From: Promethearchaeota archaeon
GTDB taxonomy: Archaea > Asgardarchaeota > Lokiarchaeia > Sigynarchaeales > SOKP01
Direction: 5' to 3'
NCBI GenBank assembly: GCA_019057975.1
Contig: JAHLWJ010000004.1
Span: 1-40,178, forward strand
DNA length: 40,178 nt
Made by a program: the position numbers and the translations under genes. This document shows, piece by piece, positions 33,119 to 40,178 of this stretch (position 1 is its first letter; each line of letters begins with the position of its first letter). Below the pieces are notes generated by a model, which did not search any database, had not been told where the DNA came from, and was given only the letters and a program-made list of their open reading frames with translations.

Positions 33119-35446
33119 TTAGGCACCTCCTTTCTCCAATTTCACTTGAACCAGACATGTTTTTAATGCAGCAGCACCTCCTTCACTCATTGCATCCTTA
33201 GTAAGTGTATTTGCACATGCACCTCTGTCGATTCCATTCTCATCAGGATTATACCATGCCCCTTCATAAATACAAACAACTCCGGGAATAATTCTTCTAG
33301 TGACAAAAGCTTCTATTGCTACCGTCCCTCTATCGTTGGAGGCTAAACACATATCGCCGTTTCTAATGTCTCTAGGTTCTGCATCAGCTGGATTTATCCA
33401 CATGCGATGAGGTATTGCTTCCATGAGCCATTCGATTTTATACAGTTCTGAATGCACCCGTTGCCTTGGATGAGGTGAAATCAATTGAAGGGGATATTTT
33501 TCTGCTAAAGGATCATCACGATTCTCCCATGTTGGCACATATTTCGCAATAGGTGGACAAATAGGATTATTCCAGCTTGCAACTTGATCGGAATAGATTT
33601 CAATCTTCCCTGAAGGTGTTGGGAATGGGTTTTTTTCAAAATCGTCTATATTCTTTTTGAATGCTACATACGGTTCTTTAAGTTCAACTCTATGGAGCCC
33701 TTCTCTTTTATATTTATCATAATCTTTAATATGTTCCCGAACATCTTGTGCCATAACAGCGAGTAAGCGAAGCCATTTATCATTGATATCATCATATTTT
33801 TCTAATATTCCTTTCATTGGAGCGAGTTGGGGGTTTTTTAAATATTGTTCAAGAAGTTCCTCTCTTTTAAAGTTTTTAATACCTAATCTTTCAGCTAATT
33901 CTTCTGCAATTGTTAAATCATCTTTACATTCACCGATAGGTTCAATTGCTTTATTCATATGACCAAAATAAGGACCTGAAGGCCAAGGTCTTGTAAGTTC
34001 ACTTCTCGACGAAAAGCCAGTTACAGGAAGGACGATATCAGCATATTGAGCAGTAGGCGTTAACCATAATTCTGGAACAACAGTAAACAAATCTTCTCGA
34101 CTCATAGCTTCTGCAGATTTATTTGCATTTCCTATTTGATTTACGAAATCACAAACAGCAAACCAAGCAAATTTTACGTCAAAAGGATAACCTCCAGATT
34201 TACCATGAAGAATTGCATCAAAAATCTTATTTACATGGACTCTGGTATCTAAACGATCTCTGGGATTAATATTTCCTCTTAAAGACTTACCTTTTGGCCA
34301 AGCAGTATTTCTACCTGGTGGAATCATAATTCCTCTAAACATATGACCATATGGAATCCCATGGAGTCCACCACAAGCACTTCCACCAGGTTTTCCGATA
34401 TTTCCTGTCATTGCAGAAAGTGTTATAGCTCCTCGATTGTATTGTCCGCCCATTGCTGAACGAGCAGGACCTTGGCAATCTTCTAATGCTGCAGGTTTGG
34501 TAGTAGCATATTCTATAGCCAAATCCTCTATAACAGAGGCTTTCACACCGCATATTTTTTCAGCCCACTCTGGTGTCTTGGGAATTCCATCTTCCTCTCC
34601 CATTACATATTCTCTATATTTATCAAAACCATGAGTATATTTATCGAGAAACTCCTGATCTTGTAAATTTTCTCTAAGGATAACATTAGCCATCGCTACC
34701 ATCATAGCTGTATCCGTCCCTGGAATTATAGGGATCCATTGATCAGCGGCTACTAAAGCAGTATCTGAATATCGCGGGTCAATAACAATAACTTTAGCTC
34801 CATTTTCTTTAGCTTTTATTAACCACCATAATGTATTTGTCCCTGAAATCTGACGAGCAGGATCCCAACCCCAGCATATAATTAATTTTGTATTCATCCA
34901 ATCTTCCCGGCTGTTGCCAACAAAGATCTGACCAAAACCATATGATGCTTGAGTTCCAAAAATTGCTCCTTGGGAAGAAATATTACCATATGATGTTGAA
35001 TATCCACCAAGCGAATTCAATAATCTTGCATAAGCCACTCCGGCACCGTGTAATGCTCCAAAATAGCCTCCACCAGTAATATATAATATACTTTGATTTC
35101 CATATTTCTCTATTGTTTCCTTTAGTTTCTTTGCGATAGTATCATAAGCTTCATCCCATGAAATCCTTTCAAATTTGCCCGAACCCTTAGGACCAGCCCT
35201 TTTTAAAGGGTATCTTAATCTTTCTGGATGATAAATATACTGTCTAATTGACCTACACCTTAAACATGCCCTAAGTTGTTTGTCAGAGTCTGCAGAATCA
35301 TCACCTTCTACTCGTATAATCTTTCCATCCTTAATATGGAACCTTAATGGACACCGACCTCCACAATCAAATGCAGAAGTAGTTCTTACAATTTTTACTC
35401 CTTCATCATCTATATTTTCTTCTTGACTTACCATATTATCTACCAA
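33119..35446 (-). CDS. DMSO reductase-family molybdopterin oxidoreductase, catalytic subunit (DmsA-like, cytoplasmic)
   Basis: 775 aa. Near the N-terminus FDCGGRCPL (C28, C32) and RACLRCRS (C61, C64) form the Fe-S site; LRYPLKR and FERISWDEAYD follow as in DmsA. GNISSQGA near residue 155 places a Ser where DmsA has its Mo-ligand Ser. PARQISGTNT, IDPRYSDTA and SAMTGNIGKPGG are molybdopterin-binding stretches, and the C-terminal Molydop_binding domain starts near residue 655 (LQLISPHPRQRVHS). There is no twin-arginine signal, so it stays in the cytoplasm. The first Cys of the usual TTC-x-F-DC motif is Ser24, while an extra Cys64 replaces the usual Gly. It is first of a two-gene unit with the flavo-ferredoxin fusion. 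No DmsC-like anchor or chaperone gene is nearby. The substrate is not predictable. Confidence 0.9.
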   Translation of the reverse strand: MVDNMVSQEENIDDEGVKIVRTTSAFDCGGRCPLRFHIKDGKIIRVEGDDSADSDKQLRACLRCRSIRQYIYHPERLRYPLKRAGPKGSGKFERISWDEAYDTIAKKLKETIEKYGNQSILYITGGGYFGALHGAGVAYARLLNSLGGYSTSYGNISSQGAIFGTQASYGFGQIFVGNSREDWMNTKLIICWGWDPARQISGTNTLWWLIKAKENGAKVIVIDPRYSDTALVAADQWIPIIPGTDTAMMVAMANVILRENLQDQEFLDKYTHGFDKYREYVMGEEDGIPKTPEWAEKICGVKASVIEDLAIEYATTKPAALEDCQGPARSAMGGQYNRGAITLSAMTGNIGKPGGSACGGLHGIPYGHMFRGIMIPPGRNTAWPKGKSLRGNINPRDRLDTRVHVNKIFDAILHGKSGGYPFDVKFAWFAVCDFVNQIGNANKSAEAMSREDLFTVVPELWLTPTAQYADIVLPVTGFSSRSELTRPWPSGPYFGHMNKAIEPIGECKDDLTIAEELAERLGIKNFKREELLEQYLKNPQLAPMKGILEKYDDINDKWLRLLAVMAQDVREHIKDYDKYKREGLHRVELKEPYVAFKKNIDDFEKNPFPTPSGKIEIYSDQVASWNNPICPPIAKYVPTWENRDDPLAEKYPLQLISPHPRQRVHSELYKIEWLMEAIPHRMWINPADAEPRDIRNGDMCLASNDRGTVAIEAFVTRRIIPGVVCIYEGAWYNPDENGIDRGACANTLTKDAMSEGGAAALKTCLVQVKLEKGGA
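33125..33133 (-). promoter_or_regulatory. Shine-Dalgarno inside the 3' end of the molybdoenzyme gene
   Basis: The minus strand reads AAAGGAGGT, 8 nt before ATG 33116 and overlapping the last codons of the upstream gene. It fixes the start of the flavo-Fe-S subunit and shows translational coupling. Confidence 0.75.
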
Positions 35447-35616
35447 TAGATTATTGATAATTTTATATTTTCTAGAAATTATTTTGTTGTTTGAAAATTT
35501 ATAGTTTTATTAAGGTTATTCTAGAATCCTTCAGTTATTAACTTTAAAGAAATCACTTTAAGGTAGATCTTATTAAAAAAAAAGATTTAAAGCTAATTAA
35601 AAAGAAAAAAGAAGAT

Positions 35617-36669
35617 TTACTTTAAATAGGAATGAGCTTTTTTCAAGTTTTTTTCTGCGTCTTTAATTATATTATCAATTATATCAGACACATTTTCTAT
35701 TTTGTCAATAACTCCAATGCTTTGTCCTAAAGGAACAGCCCCATCGTTGATATTACCTTGGTAGGCTAACTCGTATTTTTCTGCCATTTCTGTTGCTTCT
35801 TCTGGAGTCATTGCTCCTTCTTGAGCCAGTTTTTCTTCTTTATTTGCCACAAGTTCATGATGTAGTGAATATTCGTTTTTCCATAAACGAATAAACCCTA
35901 ATGCGCCAGTAGTTAATATTGTATCCTGGGCTTTCGCAGGAGGAACAATATTTTTATAGGAATCATGAAATTCACTTTCTTTAGATGCGATAAACCGAGA
36001 ACCCATCACAACAGCTCCTGCACCCATAGCTAAAGCAGCCGCTAGACTTTGACCTGTTGCAAACCCCCCACATGCCACAATAGGATAATCTGGATATTTC
36101 TGTATAGCCTGTTGCAGTAAAACTAGAGTGCTCACCCTCTCGTAGGATTGATGTCCCCCTCCTTCACCCCCAGTAATCGCCAAACCATCCACTCCCGTGG
36201 CAACACATTTATCTGCAAGCCATAGTGCTGGAGCAACATGAAAATGTTTAATATTTGAACCCTTTTCCTTCAATTTTTGGAAAGATTTTGATTCAGGCAA
36301 CATCCTTGAAGACCCTGCACTAGTTACAGCATACACGCACTGTTCTCGAACCCTTTGATTTTCCAATATGAATTTTGGGATTTCTCTACAAATCCTCGAA
36401 CCGCTTTGCTCAGTTCGGGAAGTTCTAATGTTAAAACCAAAAGGTTTATCAGTATGTTCAATCACTTCTAGCATATTCTCTTTCATTATCTCTGTGGGAA
36501 ATCTTCGAGCTTGAAATTCGCTAAGTAAACCAGTATGACTCAGCACTCCTAGACCTCCAGCTTCTGAAACAGCTATAGTTAGTTCAGTAGTAAAAAATGG
36601 ACCCATTGGTGCTGCAATTATAGGATGCTTAATCCCAAGCATCTTAGTTATATTCGTCTCAATAACCAT
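35617..36669 (-). CDS. NMO/FabK-like FMN-dependent oxidoreductase (copy C)
   Basis: 350 aa, starting MVIETNITKMLGIKHPIIAAP. FMN-site motifs AITGGEGGGHQSY, VACGGFATGQS and AVVMGSRFIAS are present. It is nearly colinear with copy A at 21370 throughout, including the C-terminal GQSIGVI and a Lys-rich last helix, so these two are recent relatives; copy B at 28255 is a separate branch. The upstream spacer carries a short copy of its own first nine codons (36742-36795), a sign of earlier tandem duplication. It lies between the molybdoenzyme unit and the UroD-like gene, all on the minus strand, with an A9/T9 run after its stop (35575-35583). Whether it acts on nitronates or on enoyl thioesters is not decided by sequence. 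Confidence 0.88.
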   Translation of the reverse strand: MVIETNITKMLGIKHPIIAAPMGPFFTTELTIAVSEAGGLGVLSHTGLLSEFQARRFPTEIMKENMLEVIEHTDKPFGFNIRTSRTEQSGSRICREIPKFILENQRVREQCVYAVTSAGSSRMLPESKSFQKLKEKGSNIKHFHVAPALWLADKCVATGVDGLAITGGEGGGHQSYERVSTLVLLQQAIQKYPDYPIVACGGFATGQSLAAALAMGAGAVVMGSRFIASKESEFHDSYKNIVPPAKAQDTILTTGALGFIRLWKNEYSLHHELVANKEEKLAQEGAMTPEEATEMAEKYELAYQGNINDGAVPLGQSIGVIDKIENVSDIIDNIIKDAEKNLKKAHSYLK

Positions 36670-36741
36670 TGATCATCAATTTGATAATTTTGATATTTAT
36701 TAATAATACTTATTATTCTAATCTAAAAATCTTTAATAATA

Positions 36742-36795
36742 TTAGTCTCTAATGATGATGTTTTGCAGTTTTGTTATGTTTGTCTCGATAACCAT
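36742..36795 (-). pseudogene. Vestigial 5' end of an NMO-like gene
   Basis: The minus strand encodes MVIETNITKLQNIIIRD and a stop. The first nine residues are identical to copy C's start, but several of the nine codons differ synonymously. The bases AAATAGTG stand 6 nt before the ATG, as they do before copy A's ATG. After codon 9 the similarity stops. Confidence 0.6.
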
Positions 36796-36860
36796 TCAAA
36801 CCACTATTTCACATCATCAATATTTTTTTTAAAATTTTAGTGATTAAAAAAATCTTATGC

Positions 36861-38033
36861 CTAATATATATCTCCATAATCTTGTATCGCTTTAAAGAGA
36901 GCGACTATATTTTCTGCGGGGTGATCCAATAAGAAATTTGTTGGACCAGGAATATAGCCTCCCTTTTTTCCTAAAGTTTGAATATCATCTCTAATAAAAT
37001 TTCTAATAAATTCAGGAGATTCATATTTTAACATTTCCGAATCATCAATTGTTCCAATAAGAGTAATTTCTGGATATTTTTCTCTATACATTTTTAAATC
37101 ATTGTTTTTGGGTTTCAAAGATTCTACCCCATCAATGCCAATCTCAACAAAGTCTGGGAAAATCTCACCTATATTACCACAACTATGGATAACAAATTTA
37201 GCACCGTCATCATGCGCAATTTTTACATATTCTGCTAATTTAGGTTTAATAAATTTACGCCAATTTTTAACATTCATCTGTAAACCCGCATTAAACCCAT
37301 AATCATCCCCACACATAACAATATCAGGTTTTTGATTCATTAATAACTTTAATGAGGGTTTTTCAATTGTTTCCCATTGGAAATCAATATGTTGTTGAAG
37401 AAAACTTGGTTCCTTCCTTGCAAAGCGAGCAAAATTTGCAAGTCCAATCCCAAACACACAATTCTCAAATGGACCAGTTATCCCCTGTGAAACTACAATG
37501 TCATATTTTTCCAACATGGTTTTTCTAATTCGTGATAAATTTCGAAACGCGGCAGGATTTGGTTTCAATTCCTTTTCCTTTTCCCAATATTCTTGGATAT
37601 ATTTTTTATTTAAAAGTGCCGGTCCCGTATACCAGAAGTGTGGTATCCCATCTTCCTTTACCACCGCATCAAACGTACCTCCGTTATTATTTAAGACCCT
37701 ATCGGTGAAGCCCAATTGTATAAATCCCCCACCAGTTGTGCTCCAACACATATCGATTTTTGCATCCAAACCTCCAGGAAATATATCAGGAGGAGAAAAT
37801 TTAGCAACTATTGAATGAATAAAGGGAATCATAAAAGAAACTCTATCCTTATCTAACTGTATCATATCTTCTTCTGTAAGCTTATAGGGAGAATTCATGA
37901 ATCTATATACAAAATCACAATCTCCCCCTAAGATAAAACTAGGAACGCGATCTGGGATTTTTCCCTCCAGAACCGTTGTTATTCTTTCAAGAGCGGACAT
38001 TTTTTGAACTTTAGTCATAATTATCAAGCCCAC
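36861..38033 (-). CDS. Uroporphyrinogen decarboxylase (UROD/MtaA/CmuA)-like protein
   Basis: About 385-390 aa. The UROD barrel starts with SALERITTVLEGKIPDRVP, the standard opening of the methyltransferase branch. HSCGNIGEIFPDFVEIGIDGVE carries the His-x-Cys zinc site of MtaA/CmuA-type cobamide:CoM methyltransferases and demethylases. True HemE residues are not evident. GTG 38033 gives an extra MGLII; ATG 38018 (MTKVQKM) is an alternative start. The upstream SCP2-like gene ends 2 nt before 38033, so they are one unit. No corrinoid protein or methyltransferase partner lies in the window, so methyl transfer is only a family-level guess. The four-gene unit (two crotonases, SCP2, UROD-like) suggests a peripheral degradation role. 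Confidence 0.85.
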   Translation of the reverse strand: MGLIIMTKVQKMSALERITTVLEGKIPDRVPSFILGGDCDFVYRFMNSPYKLTEEDMIQLDKDRVSFMIPFIHSIVAKFSPPDIFPGGLDAKIDMCWSTTGGGFIQLGFTDRVLNNNGGTFDAVVKEDGIPHFWYTGPALLNKKYIQEYWEKEKELKPNPAAFRNLSRIRKTMLEKYDIVVSQGITGPFENCVFGIGLANFARFARKEPSFLQQHIDFQWETIEKPSLKLLMNQKPDIVMCGDDYGFNAGLQMNVKNWRKFIKPKLAEYVKIAHDDGAKFVIHSCGNIGEIFPDFVEIGIDGVESLKPKNNDLKMYREKYPEITLIGTIDDSEMLKYESPEFIRNFIRDDIQTLGKKGGYIPGPTNFLLDHPAENIVALFKAIQDYGDIY

Positions 38034-38035
38034 AT

Positions 38036-38392
38036 TTAAGTTCTAATTCTAAGTAAAATTGAAAAGATAATGGATTCATTTTTCATCTTAACTTTTCCCT
38101 CCTCAACTCCTTTCATTAGAGCAGTAGGACCTCCAAACACATATCCTTGGGGTGCTGCAAAATACCCATCACAATCTATATTTTCTAACTCTGAAATCTC
38201 TTTAACTTCCTCTAATTTTTCCATTTCAAAGTTTCCATTCTCAATTTCAATTAAAACTGCAGGTGGTTGATCGGTTATATAAACTACGAATTTAGTCTGT
38301 TCTGGAAAATCCTTATTTAATTTCCCAAATATTTGACGTCTCCATAAACCTGAATAAATTAAGGCGGGAATACCTCTAAATTTTGCACACAT
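38036..38392 (-). CDS. SCP2-like sterol-carrier-fold protein
   Basis: 118 aa. Strands TKFVVYITDQPPAVLIEIENG are followed by DGYFAAPQGYVFGGPTALMKG and the closing VEEGKVKMKNE, which is the pattern of the SCP2 domain, where a G-x-L/V-K-V/M-K-strand ends the lipid pocket. The family binds acyl-CoA or other hydrophobic molecules. It begins 7 nt after the crotonase gene at 38400 and ends 2 nt before the UROD-like gene, so it belongs to the same transcript. Together with the crotonase-fold enzymes it points to a hydrophobic acyl substrate. The family call is from fold pattern only. Confidence 0.65.
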   Translation of the reverse strand: MCAKFRGIPALIYSGLWRRQIFGKLNKDFPEQTKFVVYITDQPPAVLIEIENGNFEMEKLEEVKEISELENIDCDGYFAAPQGYVFGGPTALMKGVEEGKVKMKNESIIFSILLRIRT

Positions 38393-38399
38393 GTTAGCA

Positions 38400-39236
38400 T
38401 CACTTTAATGGGAAAAAATCAGGCAAGTCTCCAGGTACTTTTAATTTCCATTCAGGTCTTCTTTTTTGAAGAAAAGACACTACCCCTTCGCGCGCATCTG
38501 GTTGTAACCCCGTCCATCCAAAATATCGATGGTTTATCAGCTCAGCCTTATCTACATCTGTTTCAGTAAGAAATTGATATAGCATCGTTTTTGTAAGAGC
38601 AACGCTCACAGGAGCACATAATAATATTTCATCAGCAATTTCTCGGGCAGTATCCATTAATTTGTCATCTGGCACAATTCGACTCACAAGTCCATATTCT
38701 AAAGATTCCTGAGCATTTAAGATTCTCCCAGTATACATTAGTTCAGCAGCGCGGCCTAATCCAACAATACGGGGTAATATCCAAGGACAGGCAATTTCAG
38801 GTATAACACCACGTCGATTAAAGACAATTCCTATACGAGCACTCTCAGATGCGATTCGTATGTCAAAGGGTAGAATAAAAGTGACTCCCACTCCAACAGT
38901 TGGACCATTAATTGCAACTATTACAGGTTTTTTCAATGAAAAGTACCTTTTTATTGCAGTTCCTTGACTTCTTGCTCTTTGTTGTTGTTCTTCACGTGGA
39001 CGATTTGAACCATCAAATGTAGTTGCACCTCCTGATAAATCTGCACCAGCACAAAATCCCCTTCCAGCACCGGTCAATATGGTAACCCGTAAGTTGGGAT
39101 CATTTTCTACCTTGAAAAGTGCATCCCAGACCTCTTGACCCATCTGCCACGTCCAAGCATTCAGGCGTTCGGGTCTATTTAGTGTGATAGTAGCAATCTC
39201 GTCAGAACTTTCAAAAATTATTTGTTCATAATTCAT
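38400..39236 (-). CDS. Enoyl-CoA hydratase/isomerase (crotonase) family protein, FNRRG subgroup
   Basis: 278 aa. The crotonase fold shows ITLNRPERLNAW, oxyanion-hole segment GRGFCAGADL and second oxyanion glycine GPTVGVGVTF. Where classical hydratases read GQPE (first catalytic Glu), it has GIVFNRRGVIPE; this is the FNRRG-x-x-PE form seen in a distinct EchA-like subgroup. The second Glu position is kept in AAELMYTG. The reaction may be hydration or isomerisation of an enoyl-CoA. The SD AAGGAGGT at 39246-39253 lies 9 nt before ATG 39236. It precedes the SCP2-like gene by 7 nt and follows the second crotonase gene by about 100 nt. Confidence 0.9.
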   Translation of the reverse strand: MNYEQIIFESSDEIATITLNRPERLNAWTWQMGQEVWDALFKVENDPNLRVTILTGAGRGFCAGADLSGGATTFDGSNRPREEQQQRARSQGTAIKRYFSLKKPVIVAINGPTVGVGVTFILPFDIRIASESARIGIVFNRRGVIPEIACPWILPRIVGLGRAAELMYTGRILNAQESLEYGLVSRIVPDDKLMDTAREIADEILLCAPVSVALTKTMLYQFLTETDVDKAELINHRYFGWTGLQPDAREGVVSFLQKRRPEWKLKVPGDLPDFFPLK

Positions 39237-39335
39237 TTCTACAAAACCTCCTTTTTTAATAATAATGATTTAAATTGTGGTTTTTTTAAATAAAAAATAG
39301 TTAGAAATAATATTATTATTGGTATTTGGTTGTTA

Positions 39336-40094
39336 TTATTCTCTACTTCTTCCAGGAATAAATCTGGTAAACCTATTCATCTGGCCATAGTACTCAAATA
39401 AAGCGTCAATACCTCGTATTTTAAGATCAGTATTCATGGCAAGTTTATTATGTAAAGCCCCCCAGGCGGGTATCTTGGCAATTTCAGCACCTAATTTATT
39501 CACTTCTTCATCGAGTTTATCTCGAGGGACACTTATACTCACAAGCCCCATTTCTGCTGCCTCTTTTCCTGAAATCCTTCTCCCACTCATTAATAGATAT
39601 CGTGCTTTTTTAACACCTAAGTAAAATTGCCAAAGTGGTAAGCTTTGTGAACCACCCCATAATTGAGCAGGATGTCCTAATATCGCATCATCAGCTGCAA
39701 CTGAGATATCACAGCAAAGTTGAAGATAACATCCAGCATCAGTACAATTACCATGAATTTGAGCAATCGTTACCTTTGGAAAATTAAATATGCGCGGATA
39801 TTTCGCATATATTTTTTTTCTAAGTATATCATAGGAATTCTTGTATTTCCAACCACCTTCAGGGGGTGTTAAATAATATGAACCTTTTAAGTCAAAACCA
39901 GAACAAAAGCTTTTACCCGCACCTTTTAACACGATAACATTTACACTGTCATCTGCTTCCGCATGATCAAAAACGGCATCAATATCGTCAAGTAGCTGAT
40001 AACTTAACGCATTATGTTTTTCAGGTCTGTTTAAAGTTATATACCCAACTTTAGTTTCCTTATTACTTTCATAAATAACGGTTTCAAATTCCAT
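39336..40094 (-). CDS. Crotonase-family protein lacking both catalytic glutamates
   Basis: 252 aa. ITLNRPEKHNAL and GKSFCSGFDLKG mark the CoA-binding and oxyanion parts, and DAGCYLQLCCDISVAADDA the second glycine region. The first catalytic Glu position reads GHPAQLWGG (Ala for Glu), and the second reads ARYLLMSG (Tyr for Glu), so simple hydratase activity is unlikely. Other crotonase chemistries (isomerase, hydrolase, decarboxylase) remain possible. ATG 40094 has GGTGAT three bases upstream (40098-40103). It is the first visible gene of the minus-strand unit. The remaining 84 nt to the window end hold a T-rich stretch and no gene I can see. Confidence 0.88.
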   Translation of the reverse strand: MEFETVIYESNKETKVGYITLNRPEKHNALSYQLLDDIDAVFDHAEADDSVNVIVLKGAGKSFCSGFDLKGSYYLTPPEGGWKYKNSYDILRKKIYAKYPRIFNFPKVTIAQIHGNCTDAGCYLQLCCDISVAADDAILGHPAQLWGGSQSLPLWQFYLGVKKARYLLMSGRRISGKEAAEMGLVSISVPRDKLDEEVNKLGAEIAKIPAWGALHNKLAMNTDLKIRGIDALFEYYGQMNRFTRFIPGRSRE

Positions 40095-40097
40095 ATT

Positions 40098-40103
40098 ATC
40101 ACC
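40098..40103 (-). promoter_or_regulatory. Shine-Dalgarno GGTGAT three bases before ATG 40094
   Basis: Minus strand GGTGAT, AAT, ATG. It is useful as an internal reference: the Fe-S gene near 17670 has the same site and spacing before ATT. Confidence 0.65.
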
Positions 40104-40178
40104 ATTTATTTTTTTTTTGTTGCATTAACTGATTTTATCTCTCAAAATATTTAAAACTTTGATTCTTCAACATTAACA

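Noticed and set aside
1..40178. tRNA or rRNA genes, CRISPR arrays, insertion sequences
   Set aside because: No cloverleaf with a T-arm signature, no regularly spaced repeats and no transposase with terminal repeats were seen. The HTH at 22648 is transposase-like, but no catalytic domain follows it.

Overview
The window is AT-rich (about one third G+C by eye) and reads as archaeal. It has archaeal-type Shine-Dalgarno sites (GGAGGT, GGTGAT), TATA-like boxes with near-leaderless starts, U-rich ends, an Lrp/AsnC regulator divergent from a type I glutamine synthetase, an archaeal-style stand-alone glutamate synthase domain, leucine-rich-repeat proteins and anaerobic redox enzymes. Gene content and style resemble an Asgard (Lokiarchaeia-like) archaeon, but no single gene proves this.

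Layout. 1-1788: 3' part of an oligoendopeptidase F gene. 1858-4176 (minus): a 75-codon HTH-like gene that seems to start at ATA, a zinc-ribbon gene and a glutamate-synthase-domain gene. 4656-6697: lrp and glnA, divergent, with a palindrome between them. 6743-7080: decayed LRR gene. 7071-7643: small membrane protein. 7685-11350 (minus): heterodimeric ABC exporter. 11479-16275 (minus): carA, carB and a stand-alone Lrp-type ligand-binding domain. 16420-17493: orphan gene. 17670-18860: QueG-like Fe-S protein, probably started at ATT. 18865-22431 (minus): alkylsulfatase-like metallo-beta-lactamase, 3-hydroxyacyl-CoA dehydrogenase and an NMO/FabK-like flavoprotein. 22648-27972 (plus): HTH-RHH-LRR protein, ketopantoate-reductase-like protein, a second alkylsulfatase-like protein and an ADP-ribosylglycohydrolase-like protein. 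28255-30759: a second NMO-like gene interrupted by a 30-nt element, then a thiolase and a decayed hotdog thioesterase. 31110-35446 (minus): DmsA-like molybdoenzyme and a flavoprotein-DmsB fusion. 35617-40094 (minus): third NMO-like gene, UroD-like methyltransferase, SCP2-like protein and two crotonase-fold proteins.

The left half is nitrogen assimilation (GS, GltS-like, Lrp, CPSase). The right half has the hydration, 3-OH oxidation and thiolysis steps of acyl-CoA breakdown, mixed with repeated NMO-like flavoproteins, alkylsulfatase-like hydrolases and a cytoplasmic molybdoenzyme that may take electrons from NAD(P)H. No acyl-CoA dehydrogenase or CoA ligase lies in the window, so the substrate is unknown.

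The most striking observation is the interruption at 28315-28344. The RNA folds into a bulge-helix-bulge with two 3-nt bulges and a 4-bp central helix. Cutting at the canonical positions removes exactly 30 nt, deletes an in-frame TAA and rejoins the conserved N-terminal flavin-binding strand to the rest of the protein. This predicts a tRNA-endonuclease-type intron in a metabolic mRNA.
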